64,000 nt of DNA, taken from the NCBI GenBank assembly GCA_964432565.1, contig CAYSOA010000004.1:1-64000 (forward strand), given 5' to 3'. Positions 34,333-42,908 of this stretch are shown here, one piece after another. Both the position numbers and the translations under genes were made by a program. The notes under the pieces are model-generated. The model did not search any database. It was given only the letters and a program-made list of their open reading frames with translations, and was not told where the DNA came from. Each line of letters starts with the position of its first letter. Within the stretch, counting starts at the first letter, position 1. This DNA comes from CAIOHW01 sp964432565. Lineage in GTDB: Bacteria > Bdellovibrionota > UBA1018.

Positions 34333-35927
34333 AAAGAAACCTGGCTCCCCTCGCTTCGCTGACCTTGTTTCTGGCGTCCTCTCCGGCTGATTCGGCCACG
34401 ATTCCTCCTGCGGTCTCCGATGAAGACTGGATGCGAATCGCCGAATCACAGCTCGACCAGACCTACACGATCGCCAAGGGAGACACGCTCTACGACATCT
34501 CGAAGAAGCTCTTCGGAGACGCCAATTACTGGCCCAAGATCTGGGCGATCAACGGACGAAAGATTCCGAACCCTCACTTGATCTACCCTTCGAATACCCT
34601 GGTCTTTTCGCCCGGCGGCCCCGACAGCCTTCCGAGCCTGGAGGTCCGCGAATCGCTGGCTGCCGACTCGAGCCAGGCGGATGCGGCTGCAACAGGCGAC
34701 GCGATGAGTGACTCGCCCGTGCGCCGGGCCCGACCACGAAAGCTGCGGTCCCAGGAATGGAGAGATCTCCCCCCGCAGCCCTGGGAGGAAGTGCAGGTTT
34801 CGCTGCCCGAGACCGTCGACGATCAGGGCTTCGACCTGAGCACTCGCTACCTTTTTCCTCCGACCCGCGGCATGGAGCTTCCGTGGTGGTCTGCAAGTGA
34901 CCCGATCGACTCGCTAGGGACCATCACCGGATCGCGGGATGAAAACAAGTTCCTGACAACCGGAGACTGGATCTATGTTCGGGATAATGGTCGTGATCTG
35001 CCGACAGACACCACCTTCGTGATCACGACCGCACCTTCCGTACTGAAGGCATCGTTCTTCGGCAGAAAGGGATATGCCTACCCCATTCTCGGAAAGGTAC
35101 GAATCGTTGGGAAAAAGAACGGCCTGTGGATCGGCCGAATCGAGTCGGCGAGGGCCAGCATCGAACGTGACAGCTGCTTCCTCATTCCCGACGTGGCCCG
35201 TGTCGATGTCCCCGCACCCGTCGCCGCGCCGGAGCCCATCGAGGCCACATTCATCGTGGAGCGCGGGAGCGAAGTGGCCTTTTCTTCGCAGCACAAGATC
35301 GCTTTCATTGATCGCGGCACCAACGACGGCCTCACGCCCGGGATGGTGCTTCGTTCTTATCAGAGCCGTGACCCCTATGACGGACGACGCCTGACCAGGG
35401 CTGATGTGATCGTGGCCGGTGACGTGCAGGTCCTGCAGGCCTCCGAACGCTTTTCGACCGTCCTGGTCATTCGCTCACCGGGACAGATCATCGACCATGG
35501 AACTCGGCTGACAGCACTGACCGACGTCGCCGACCTCGAAAAGCAAAAGGTCAATCTTGCTCGAGACGTTGATGCCCCCGAAGAAAGCACGAACGAAACG
35601 GACGGGGTTCCGGCGCCATCAGAAGAAGGGGCTGCCCCGGACGCCGAAGCCGAGAATGACCTCGATCAGCTTGAAACCAGCGACGAACTGACGGACGAAG
35701 AAAAAAAGAGCCTCGATCAGCTCGAAAAGACCAAGGACGAAGGAACCTCGGAGCAGGTTCCCGGCGACGTTCAGTCCGAACCGCGGACCGAGGATTCGAA
35801 ATCCGAACCCGAAACGGTCCCGTCGGCGGACGAAGAAGAGGGACCTCCGATGGACTTGAGTGAGGATGCTCCCGAAGATGAGGCGGTTCCCGACATGGGC
35901 GAGTCCTCTGAAGACTCCGAACCCTAG
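34329..35927 (+). CDS. Secreted LysM protein with acidic C-terminal tail
   Basis: A 532-residue protein with GTG start overlapping the previous stop. After a signal peptide (about 1-23) comes one LysM peptidoglycan-binding domain (about 44-96, YTIAKGDTLYDISKKLFGDANYW then PNPHLIYPSNTLVF). A beta-rich middle (about 180-410) includes ERGSEVAFSSQHKIAFIDRG, like cell-wall-associated repeats. The last 120 residues are strongly acidic (Glu/Asp/Ser/Pro) and probably disordered. The gene follows the CpoB-like lipoprotein and may work with it at the cell wall. Confidence 0.85.
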   Translation: MKRNLAPLASLTLFLASSPADSATIPPAVSDEDWMRIAESQLDQTYTIAKGDTLYDISKKLFGDANYWPKIWAINGRKIPNPHLIYPSNTLVFSPGGPDSLPSLEVRESLAADSSQADAAATGDAMSDSPVRRARPRKLRSQEWRDLPPQPWEEVQVSLPETVDDQGFDLSTRYLFPPTRGMELPWWSASDPIDSLGTITGSRDENKFLTTGDWIYVRDNGRDLPTDTTFVITTAPSVLKASFFGRKGYAYPILGKVRIVGKKNGLWIGRIESARASIERDSCFLIPDVARVDVPAPVAAPEPIEATFIVERGSEVAFSSQHKIAFIDRGTNDGLTPGMVLRSYQSRDPYDGRRLTRADVIVAGDVQVLQASERFSTVLVIRSPGQIIDHGTRLTALTDVADLEKQKVNLARDVDAPEESTNETDGVPAPSEEGAAPDAEAENDLDQLETSDELTDEEKKSLDQLEKTKDEGTSEQVPGDVQSEPRTEDSKSEPETVPSADEEEGPPMDLSEDAPEDEAVPDMGESSEDSEP

Positions 35928-35968
35928 GGCGTCACGGTTCTTGCAGCCTACCCGCGAACGAGGTTCGC

Positions 35969-36703
35969 ATGGCCCTATTTCATTTTCGTCGTCAACTCGC
36001 TCCCCACCTGCCGCTCTGGTCGGTTCCTCGTCCCCTACTGGACGAAATCTGGATCGAAGCTCGAAACGAGGCGGCACTCGAATTGCTCGGTCGACTTCCC
36101 CATGATGGCCTGGCAATCGTCGGAACCCGTTCTCCACAACCCCGAAGTGTCTGGATGACCCACTCCCTTCTCGAAGCCCTTGAAGGTTCTTCGAGAATCA
36201 TCATCTCGGGCCTTGCCCGGGGCATTGACCGCGCGGCGCACGAGGCCTCACTCGATTTTTCACTTCCCACGATCGCCGTTCTGGGCTGTGGACACCATCA
36301 TCACTACCCTCCCGAGAACGAAACCCTTCGCGAGGCAATCGTGGCGGCGGGAGGGCTGGTGATTTCGGAGTTCGCCCCCTCAACGCCTCCTGCGCGGCAT
36401 CACTTCGTCAAACGCAACCGCTGCATCGCCGCCTGGACTCGTGCCACGTGCATCATCGAAGCCCCCGCGAAGTCGGGCGCCCTGCTGACGGCGGACTACG
36501 CCATGGAACACCATGCCACAGTTTTTTGCGTTCCCGTCTTTCCAGGAGATCCGGCCTTCGCGGGCAACCAGCGACTGCTTGACGAAAATGCGGCAATTCC
36601 GCTCTGGGGCGCCCATTCTCTCGGGTCGGTCTGGATCGATCTGGCGGCCCGACCCGCAGCCACGCCCGCCCTCCAAACGCACTCTCGGCGGCTCAGGCCT
36701 TGA
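35969..36703 (+). CDS. dprA: DNA-processing protein DprA (short form)
   Basis: DprA loads RecA on incoming single-stranded DNA in natural transformation. The 244-residue protein holds the Rossmann-fold core: LAIVGTRSPQP (about 49-59), IISGLARGIDRAAHEASL (about 75-92), VLGCG and the HHFVKRNRCIA motif, then SGALLTADYA. It lacks the N-terminal SAM-like and C-terminal winged-helix domains of long DprA forms. The dprA-topA order is common in bacteria and supports the call. Confidence 0.9.
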   Translation: MALFHFRRQLAPHLPLWSVPRPLLDEIWIEARNEAALELLGRLPHDGLAIVGTRSPQPRSVWMTHSLLEALEGSSRIIISGLARGIDRAAHEASLDFSLPTIAVLGCGHHHHYPPENETLREAIVAAGGLVISEFAPSTPPARHHFVKRNRCIAAWTRATCIIEAPAKSGALLTADYAMEHHATVFCVPVFPGDPAFAGNQRLLDENAAIPLWGAHSLGSVWIDLAARPAATPALQTHSRRLRP

Positions 36704-36735
36704 AAAATCGGTCGTCATCCCCGTAGATGAGAGGA

Positions 36736-39381
36736 ATGGCTAAGACATCACTGGTCATCGTGGAATCTCCCACGAAGGCCAAGACCATCCGAAAATTCCT
36801 GCCCAAGAGCTTCACCGTCGAAGCCAGCATGGGCCATGTGCGGGACCTGCCGCAGTCGGCAGCCGACATTCCCGCTGCACTAAAGGCCCAGGAATGGACC
36901 AAAATCGGGGTCAATGTCGATCAGGACTTCGAGCCGCTCTATGTCGTGCCAAAAAACAAGAGCAAGGTGATTCAGGAGCTGAAACGCAAACTCAAGGACG
37001 CCGAAAGCGTCTACCTCGCGACTGACGAAGACCGAGAGGGAGAGTCGATTGCGTGGCATCTGCTTCAGGTACTCAAACCCAAGGTACCCGTCAAACGGAT
37101 GGTCTTTCACGAAATCACCAAGTCGGCCATCGAACGCGCCCTCAAGCAGGTGCGTGATGTCGACTCGAAGCTCGTGCGCGCCCAGGAAACCCGCCGTATT
37201 CTCGACCGTCTGGTGGGCTATACCCTTTCTCCGCTGATCTGGAAAAAGATCGCCTTCGGGCTCTCGGCCGGACGCGTGCAGTCGGTGGCCCTGCGGGTGA
37301 TCGTCGATCGCGAGCGTCAGCGCCTCAAGTTCGTGAAGGCCGACTACTGGGACCTCGAGGCCGAGCTGGCCAAGGGGACTGAAAACTTCAAGGCAAAGCT
37401 TCTGAGCGTCGATGGCAAACGGGTCGCCACGGGCAAGGACTTCGACGAAGATACCGGAAAGCTGCTGGCCGGAAGGGACGTTCGCCTGCTCGAAGAGCCG
37501 GAAGCCCGAAAACTCGTCGAGACCCTGAAGAGGTCGCCCTTCAAGGTACTCTCGGTCGAGGAAAAACCCTCGACCTCCAGGCCTTCGGCTCCTTTCATCA
37601 CCTCGACGCTCCAGCAGGAGGCCAATCGCAAGCTCGGACTCTCCGCCAAGGAGGCGATGCGAACGGCCCAAAGCCTTTACGAAGAGGGCTTCATCACCTA
37701 CATGCGTACCGACTCTCCGAACCTCTCGCAGGAGGCGTTGGGCGCCGCCCGCACTGCCGTGAAGGAGCTCTACGGAGAAGACTACCTTTCACCCGAGCCG
37801 CGGCAGTACACTTCGAAGGCGCGGGGCGCCCAGGAGGCCCATGAAGCCATTCGTCCTGCCGGCGCTGAATTCCAGCACCCCAAGGATACGGGGCTCACCG
37901 GAGTGCATCTGGCCCTCTATGACATGATCTGGAAGCGCACCGTTGCCAGCCAGATGGCCGAAGCCCGAAAACTAACCGTGACGGCGAAGATCGAATCGGG
38001 TCCCGCCGTTCTGACGGCCTCGGGTACCCGCATTCTCTTTCCGGGATTCATTCGGGCGTATGTCGAGGGAGCAGACGACCCCGAGGCCGCGCTCGAGGAC
38101 CGCGAAGTGCTGCTGCCCGAGCTTCGGGCCGACGATCTCCTTTCGGCAAAGGGCATCGAGGCCCTACAGCATGAGACCAAGCCCCCCGCGCGCTTCACCG
38201 AAGCCAGCCTGGTCCAGATTCTCGAAAAAGAGGGAATCGGTCGCCCTTCGACTTATGCCTCGATCATCGGCACGATCGTCGATCGCGGCTACGTTCGGAA
38301 GGCTGGCGCGGCACTGGTTCCGACCTTCACCGGATTCGCCGTCACCCAGCTACTCGAGCGCCACTTCGACTCACTCGTCGACACCGGTTTCACGGCAAAA
38401 ATGGAGGAGTCGCTCGACGAGATTGCCGAAGGCAAGATCGAGTACCTGCCCTACCTGAAGAGCTTCTACCTGGGCAAAGCCGGGCTTCGCGAAAGGGTCA
38501 AGCTGCAGGACAAGCAGATTGATCCTGAGGAATCGCGCACCGTGCTGCTGCATCACCTGAAGGGAATCGACATCAAGGTCGGAAAGTTCGGACCTTACAT
38601 CATCAAGTCGAAGGGAGCGAAGAAGGCGGACGAAGTTCACGCTTCGATTCCCGAGGATCTGGCTCCCGCCGATCTGTCGGTGGCGAATATCAATGAGATC
38701 ATCGAGGCATCCGAAAAAGGACCGCAATCGATCGGAAAGGATCCGGCCACGGGACTCGATGTCTACGTTCTGACCGGACGCTACGGGGCTTACGTTCAAT
38801 TGGGAGAAACCCCACCGAAGCCTGAAAAGCCCGTCAAACCCAAGAAGCGCTCCAAGAAGGCCCCAGCCAGTGCACCAGACGCAGCAGCAGACCCCTCTGA
38901 AGCGGCGCCTACCGCTGAGCCGGAAAAGCCTCGTCGCGCCTCGCTGCCCAAGGGAATCCACCCCAGGGACGTCACGCTCGAAATGGCCCTGAAGTGGCTC
39001 TCTCTGCCGCGAGTTCTGGGCAATCACCCTCAGACGGGACTTCCAGTCACGGCCAACAACGGCCGGTTTGGTCCGTATGTGGTGATGGACGGCAACTTTC
39101 GCTCGCTCAAAAAGACCGACGACGTCTACTCGGTCACCCTCGATCGTGCCGTCGAACTTCTTGCTGAAGAAAAGCGGGCCCGAGCGGGAAGCACCATCCT
39201 GAAGGAACTCGGCCAGCACCCCAAGGACCGCAAGCCCGTCCAGATGCTCGAGGGCAAGTATGGTGTCTACGTCAAGCACGGCAAGGTCAACGCCACCGTC
39301 CCTAAAGAGACGGCAAATGATTCGGTGACGCTCGAAATGGCCCTGCAGCTTCTGGAAGAGCGCGCCGGTCGAAAAAAGTGA
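36736..39381 (+). CDS. topA: DNA topoisomerase I TopA
   Basis: Type IA topoisomerase that relaxes negative supercoils. From ATG 36736 (36727 also possible) it is 881 residues. The TOPRIM domain starts LVIVESPTKAKT and includes TDEDREGESIAWH (catalytic DxD). Other hallmarks are SAGRVQSVALR and the active-site tyrosine (about 322) in GFITYMRTDS. The C-terminal part has no zinc-finger Cys quartets but several topoisomerase C-terminal repeats (DPATGLDVYVLTGRYGAYVQLG, HPQTGLPVTANNGRFGPYV), separated by a Lys/Pro/Ala linker, as in actinobacterial and some proteobacterial enzymes. Confidence 0.98.
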   Translation: MAKTSLVIVESPTKAKTIRKFLPKSFTVEASMGHVRDLPQSAADIPAALKAQEWTKIGVNVDQDFEPLYVVPKNKSKVIQELKRKLKDAESVYLATDEDREGESIAWHLLQVLKPKVPVKRMVFHEITKSAIERALKQVRDVDSKLVRAQETRRILDRLVGYTLSPLIWKKIAFGLSAGRVQSVALRVIVDRERQRLKFVKADYWDLEAELAKGTENFKAKLLSVDGKRVATGKDFDEDTGKLLAGRDVRLLEEPEARKLVETLKRSPFKVLSVEEKPSTSRPSAPFITSTLQQEANRKLGLSAKEAMRTAQSLYEEGFITYMRTDSPNLSQEALGAARTAVKELYGEDYLSPEPRQYTSKARGAQEAHEAIRPAGAEFQHPKDTGLTGVHLALYDMIWKRTVASQMAEARKLTVTAKIESGPAVLTASGTRILFPGFIRAYVEGADDPEAALEDREVLLPELRADDLLSAKGIEALQHETKPPARFTEASLVQILEKEGIGRPSTYASIIGTIVDRGYVRKAGAALVPTFTGFAVTQLLERHFDSLVDTGFTAKMEESLDEIAEGKIEYLPYLKSFYLGKAGLRERVKLQDKQIDPEESRTVLLHHLKGIDIKVGKFGPYIIKSKGAKKADEVHASIPEDLAPADLSVANINEIIEASEKGPQSIGKDPATGLDVYVLTGRYGAYVQLGETPPKPEKPVKPKKRSKKAPASAPDAAADPSEAAPTAEPEKPRRASLPKGIHPRDVTLEMALKWLSLPRVLGNHPQTGLPVTANNGRFGPYVVMDGNFRSLKKTDDVYSVTLDRAVELLAEEKRARAGSTILKELGQHPKDRKPVQMLEGKYGVYVKHGKVNATVPKETANDSVTLEMALQLLEERAGRKK

Positions 39382-39905
39382 GTTTCAGGGGCGCCCTTCC
39401 TCTGGCGTTTTTGATCTCCAGCCTGACGCTGGGGAGTTCCGCGACGGCAGACCATTCGCCCCGAGCCCCTACATCCGCTGTCAACGCCTTGAGCCTCGAA
39501 GTTCTGGGGCGCAGCCTGGTACTGGGGGTTCAGTTTGATCGGCGACTCAATCCGGAGTGGGCACTGGCGGCGGGGTTCTCGAGAGTGGACGCCCAGGATG
39601 GCGACAGAAAGTCGGTGGCCTCTCCGTTTCTCCTACCGATTCATGTGCTGCATTACTTTTCAGCAGGCCGCTCCGCCTGGTTTGCCTCAGGAGGTCTGAC
39701 TTTCTTCACGGATGCGCGGGCCGCTGCCGGACGAGCCCCCGTGATCGGAACACTCCGATTTCCCGCGATCCCTCTCCTGCTGAACGCAGGACTGGGCTTT
39801 GAAATCCGTCAGGACCACGGCTTTCTGTTTCGAGTACAGGGACTGCTGACCCGAGGTGCCTCAGCGGCCATTTCGACAGGACTGCAGCTGGGCTACACCT
39901 TCTAA
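39378..39905 (+). CDS. Small putative outer-membrane beta-barrel protein
   Basis: A 175-residue protein, GTG start overlapping the topA stop (GTGA). A signal peptide (about 1-25) is followed by alternating hydrophobic/polar strands (LVLGVQFDRRLNPEWALAAGF, FLFRVQGLLTRG), and the last residue is Phe (LQLGYTF), the typical insertion signal of outer-membrane barrels. Size suggests an 8-strand barrel. It ends 4 bp inside the stop of the opposing gene. No family is recognised. Confidence 0.65.
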   Translation: MSFRGALPLAFLISSLTLGSSATADHSPRAPTSAVNALSLEVLGRSLVLGVQFDRRLNPEWALAAGFSRVDAQDGDRKSVASPFLLPIHVLHYFSAGRSAWFASGGLTFFTDARAAAGRAPVIGTLRFPAIPLLLNAGLGFEIRQDHGFLFRVQGLLTRGASAAISTGLQLGYTF

Positions 39906-41179
39906 AATCGCAGCAGAAACTGGCCATTTCCGCCTTCCCAGGCTCCGCGCTTCCCGAACTCGTCCAGATCGGCGTTAGCCTGAAGCCGAAGAACAGCGTC
40001 AGCACCAAAGACAAAGTCGTAAGTCACGCTGAGTCGAAATTCGCTTTCTGAGGCTGCCGCGCCGCCCGAGAAGAGCGCGGGATCTCCCGAGCTCTGGTGC
40101 ACTGTTTCGATCACTCCCACGCTCCAGCGGTCCCGCCTGCGAGCTGACTCGTATCCCGGAAGATGCAGGGCCACCAGCGGAAGGAGATCGCGCGACCGTG
40201 CGTCTCCCTCAGTCGTATTCCACGAGCGGAGCGCAGCCATGAGCCCCAGGTCGAGCCCCCAATTCTGTCGAGGACCCAGCTCTGAAATCGTCGCACGCAG
40301 GTGGGAGATGAAGCGTCGAGTCCTCCAGCCGGAGGCCGTGACCGAACTTGTTCCGCCATCAGGGGTACGGGATTCGCTCTTTTCATCGTACTGAGCCCGA
40401 CCGCTCCAGCGTAGAGTGGACGACTGCGCGGAGCTGAAAAACACCGAGCCGAGCGTCTTGCGGTAGCCGTAGATGAGTTCGTCCTGAGGAAAGAGCCACC
40501 GCGTCCGAGTGTCGAACCGCAGGGCATACTGAAAAAAATCTCTCGAATTGCCCGCCGGCGACGACCACAGGCGACCGACCACTCCGCGGGAATACGGCAG
40601 ATCGGGCTCCACGAAAGTGTCGGGCCGATCACTGCGCCTGAGCCGAGTGACGTCAACGAACGTATTGAAGAGCCGAATCTCATGCCTCTCCGAGGGATTC
40701 AGCACGAGGGCAACCCCCGTGTCATTGCGTCGCTTCGAGAAATCCGGGTCTCCATAAAGCGAAACACCCAGCCACGGCTTCGGTCTCAGGATGAACTCAA
40801 GAATATGATGGACCGACTGCTTTTCGAGATCGCGGTCATCAAGAAAATGAAATCGAAACTCACTGTGTTCCCCCAGGGGTGCGCGAATCTTCAGTCGCGT
40901 ATCCATCAGAAACTGCGTGGCGTTCAGGCTGCCGATACTGAGATCCAGCAGTCGATCCCTCGTAATCCAGTCGTACTGCCAGGTCTCGGGCTTCATGTAG
41001 CTGAAGAGATCCGACTGATACTCGGAGCCCAATTGCCCCGGTCCCTCGAAAATTTCCGGCTCGCCTTCCGCGAGACTGATGAACTCCGGTGCATCCTCCC
41101 AGGCCCTGACCTGAACGGGATCCACCGCGATCAGTGTCAGAAGAACCCACGCCAGTGCGCGTATCTTCCAGCCATTCAT
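39902..41179 (-). CDS. Putative outer-membrane beta-barrel protein
   Basis: A 425-residue protein with signal peptide (about 1-26, ending VRAWE), many amphipathic strands with Arg/Trp/Tyr girdles, and a terminal Phe (NGQFLLRF) typical of barrels. An N-terminal segment (about 30-75) may be a plug or linker. I do not recognise the family. It overlaps the convergent small barrel gene by 4 bp and lies 12 nt downstream of the DoxX gene. Confidence 0.65.
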   Translation of the reverse strand: MNGWKIRALAWVLLTLIAVDPVQVRAWEDAPEFISLAEGEPEIFEGPGQLGSEYQSDLFSYMKPETWQYDWITRDRLLDLSIGSLNATQFLMDTRLKIRAPLGEHSEFRFHFLDDRDLEKQSVHHILEFILRPKPWLGVSLYGDPDFSKRRNDTGVALVLNPSERHEIRLFNTFVDVTRLRRSDRPDTFVEPDLPYSRGVVGRLWSSPAGNSRDFFQYALRFDTRTRWLFPQDELIYGYRKTLGSVFFSSAQSSTLRWSGRAQYDEKSESRTPDGGTSSVTASGWRTRRFISHLRATISELGPRQNWGLDLGLMAALRSWNTTEGDARSRDLLPLVALHLPGYESARRRDRWSVGVIETVHQSSGDPALFSGGAAASESEFRLSVTYDFVFGADAVLRLQANADLDEFGKRGAWEGGNGQFLLRF

Positions 41180-41191
41180 TCCCTGGCCTGC

Positions 41192-41599
41192 TCAGGAATC
41201 CCGCTCGAACGCGAAACGGCCGGCACCCGCGAAAAGAATCGTCAGATAGCCACCGAGATAGAGGAAGGCCATCTCGCCGCTCCCGGGACCGGAAAGCTGC
41301 ATCTCGTGCTGGATAAAAAAGGCCACCCCCATGGTGACGGCCAGAACCAGGGCAGCGAACCGGGTCAAGAACCCCGCCATCAGCAGCACCGAACAGAAGA
41401 CTTCGGCAAAGACGACCAGGGCCAGCGACGGTGTCGATCCGATGCCGATCGGATCGGGAAATCGCCCCGCCTTGGCCGAGAATCCCTCGAGTTTACCCCA
41501 GCCATGCAGCACCAGCATCGATAACCCCAACCAGAATCGAAGCATCATCAGAGCGAAATCGGCGGAGACGGGAATGAACGACAGGCGAAGAATCTTCAT
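41192..41599 (-). CDS. DoxX-family membrane protein
   Basis: A 135-residue protein with four hydrophobic helices and the DoxX pattern: LMMLRFWLGLSMLVLHGWGKLEGF near the N-terminus, VVFAEVFCSVLLMAGFLTRFAAL in the middle and FLYLGGYLTILFAGAGRFAFE at the end. Members are linked to thiol or redox homeostasis, but the exact reaction is unsettled. I start at ATG 41599; a GTG at 41617 exists but lies on the ribosome site. Confidence 0.87.
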   Translation of the reverse strand: MKILRLSFIPVSADFALMMLRFWLGLSMLVLHGWGKLEGFSAKAGRFPDPIGIGSTPSLALVVFAEVFCSVLLMAGFLTRFAALVLAVTMGVAFFIQHEMQLSGPGSGEMAFLYLGGYLTILFAGAGRFAFERDS

Positions 41600-41656
41600 A
41601 GTCGCCAGTTCTGGCACCTCAGTCGCGCGAAGTCGAGAGGCAGACGAGAAGGTCCG

Positions 41657-42799
41657 TCAGCCCACCGGAGCGGAAAACTCCCGCAGCAGTGCCCGACGTC
41701 GGCGATGTCTTTCGAGACCGAGATCGATCAGTTCGGACAATAGCTCGGAATAGCCCAGACCCGTGGCCTCCCACATCTTGGGATACATGCTGATCGAAGT
41801 GAACCCCGGAAGGGTATTGATCTCGTTGAAAAAGACCTCTTCGGTGACCTTGTCGACAAAGAAATCGACCCGAGCCAAGCCTTCAGCCTCAAGCGCGGCG
41901 AAGACGCGTGCGGCCAGCTCCTGAATACGACCCGCCTCCTCACCGGAAAGGCGGGCGGGAATCAGCAACGCGGCGCCATGGTCGTCCAGGTATTTGGCCT
42001 CGTAAGAATAAAACTCGTGAGTTGGGATGATCTCCCCACAGACACTCACTCGCGCCGGCGCGCTGAGATCGCGGGACTCCAGCACGGCAACCTCGATTTC
42101 GCGGGCCGATACGGCCTTCTCAACCAGAATTTTGTGATCGTACCGCAGGGCATCGTCCAGTGCGGCGTCGAGTGCGGATGCTTCACGCACCTTGTGGATT
42201 CCCACGCTCGATCCCATGTTGGCGGGCTTTACGAAACACGGGTACCCCAGCCGTGTGGCGATTTCCTGCCGAATGAGCTCACGGTTTCGAGCCCAGGCCG
42301 TTGCACGGACCGTCACAAACGGAACGATGGGCACTCCCGCATCCCGGACAAGGCGCTTGCTCACCTCCTTGTCCATGCCAGCCGATGAGGCGAGCACGCC
42401 ACAGCCGACATAGGCCACCTCAGACAGCTCGAAAAGACCTTGAAGGGTTCCGTCCTCGCAAAGGGGCCCGTGAAGCACCGGAAAAACCACATCAGCGGTA
42501 GCCACCGGCTTTCCGTCCGTCCCGACGAAGACCGCCCTGCCCAGCCCGCGGGATGGATCGGCAGACAGGTGGACCGGCACTGCATTGGCCGGAATGGAGA
42601 GGGTCTCGCCCTGAGCCTCTTTCTCAACAAAATCAGGACTGACGAGAGTCCATCGCCCCTGCTTGTCAATAGCCACCGGGAGGACTTCAAAACGGGTGCG
42701 ATCGAGGTATCGGACGACCGAAGCCGCCGAACGCAGGGAGATCTCGTGCTCGCCCGACCTGCCCCCGTAGAGAACCGCCACCTGGGTCTTGTTTTTCAT
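41657..42799 (-). CDS. ddl: D-alanine--D-alanine ligase Ddl
   Basis: Ddl joins two D-alanines for peptidoglycan precursors, an ATP-grasp enzyme of the cytoplasm. The 380-residue protein has VAVLYGGRSGEHEISLRSA at the N-terminus, HGPLCEDGTLQGLFE, the ATP-grasp loop FVKPANMGSSVGIHKV (about 186-201) and VFFNEINTLPGFTSISMYP near the C-terminus. No strong ribosome site precedes the ATG. It is divergent from the glutamate dehydrogenase gene. Confidence 0.97.
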   Translation of the reverse strand: MKNKTQVAVLYGGRSGEHEISLRSAASVVRYLDRTRFEVLPVAIDKQGRWTLVSPDFVEKEAQGETLSIPANAVPVHLSADPSRGLGRAVFVGTDGKPVATADVVFPVLHGPLCEDGTLQGLFELSEVAYVGCGVLASSAGMDKEVSKRLVRDAGVPIVPFVTVRATAWARNRELIRQEIATRLGYPCFVKPANMGSSVGIHKVREASALDAALDDALRYDHKILVEKAVSAREIEVAVLESRDLSAPARVSVCGEIIPTHEFYSYEAKYLDDHGAALLIPARLSGEEAGRIQELAARVFAALEAEGLARVDFFVDKVTEEVFFNEINTLPGFTSISMYPKMWEATGLGYSELLSELIDLGLERHRRRRALLREFSAPVG

Positions 42800-42875
42800 G
42801 GAAAAAGGCTAACCGAGCAACATCCTTGATTCACTAATAAAAGCGCAATAAGGTCCGCATTACGCGACAAAAAAG

Positions 42876-42894
42876 TGGGGTCCTTCGAACCCCA
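42876..42894 (+). promoter_or_regulatory. Leader hairpin directly before the gdhA ribosome site
   Basis: TGGGGT and ACCCCA form a 6-bp stem around a 7-nt loop, ending at the AAGGAGA ribosome site of glutamate dehydrogenase. On the minus strand the same stem is followed by ACTTTTTT, so it could also act as a short terminator for antisense transcripts. Whether it regulates translation is unknown. The rest of 42800-42908 holds the divergent promoters, not resolved. Confidence 0.35.
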
Positions 42895-42908
42895 AGGAGA
42901 CTGTCAAC

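Noticed and set aside
40682..41524. Plus-strand open frame opposite the barrel and DoxX genes
   Set aside because: Crosses two well-formed minus-strand genes with signal peptide and membrane patterns, and has no domain of its own.
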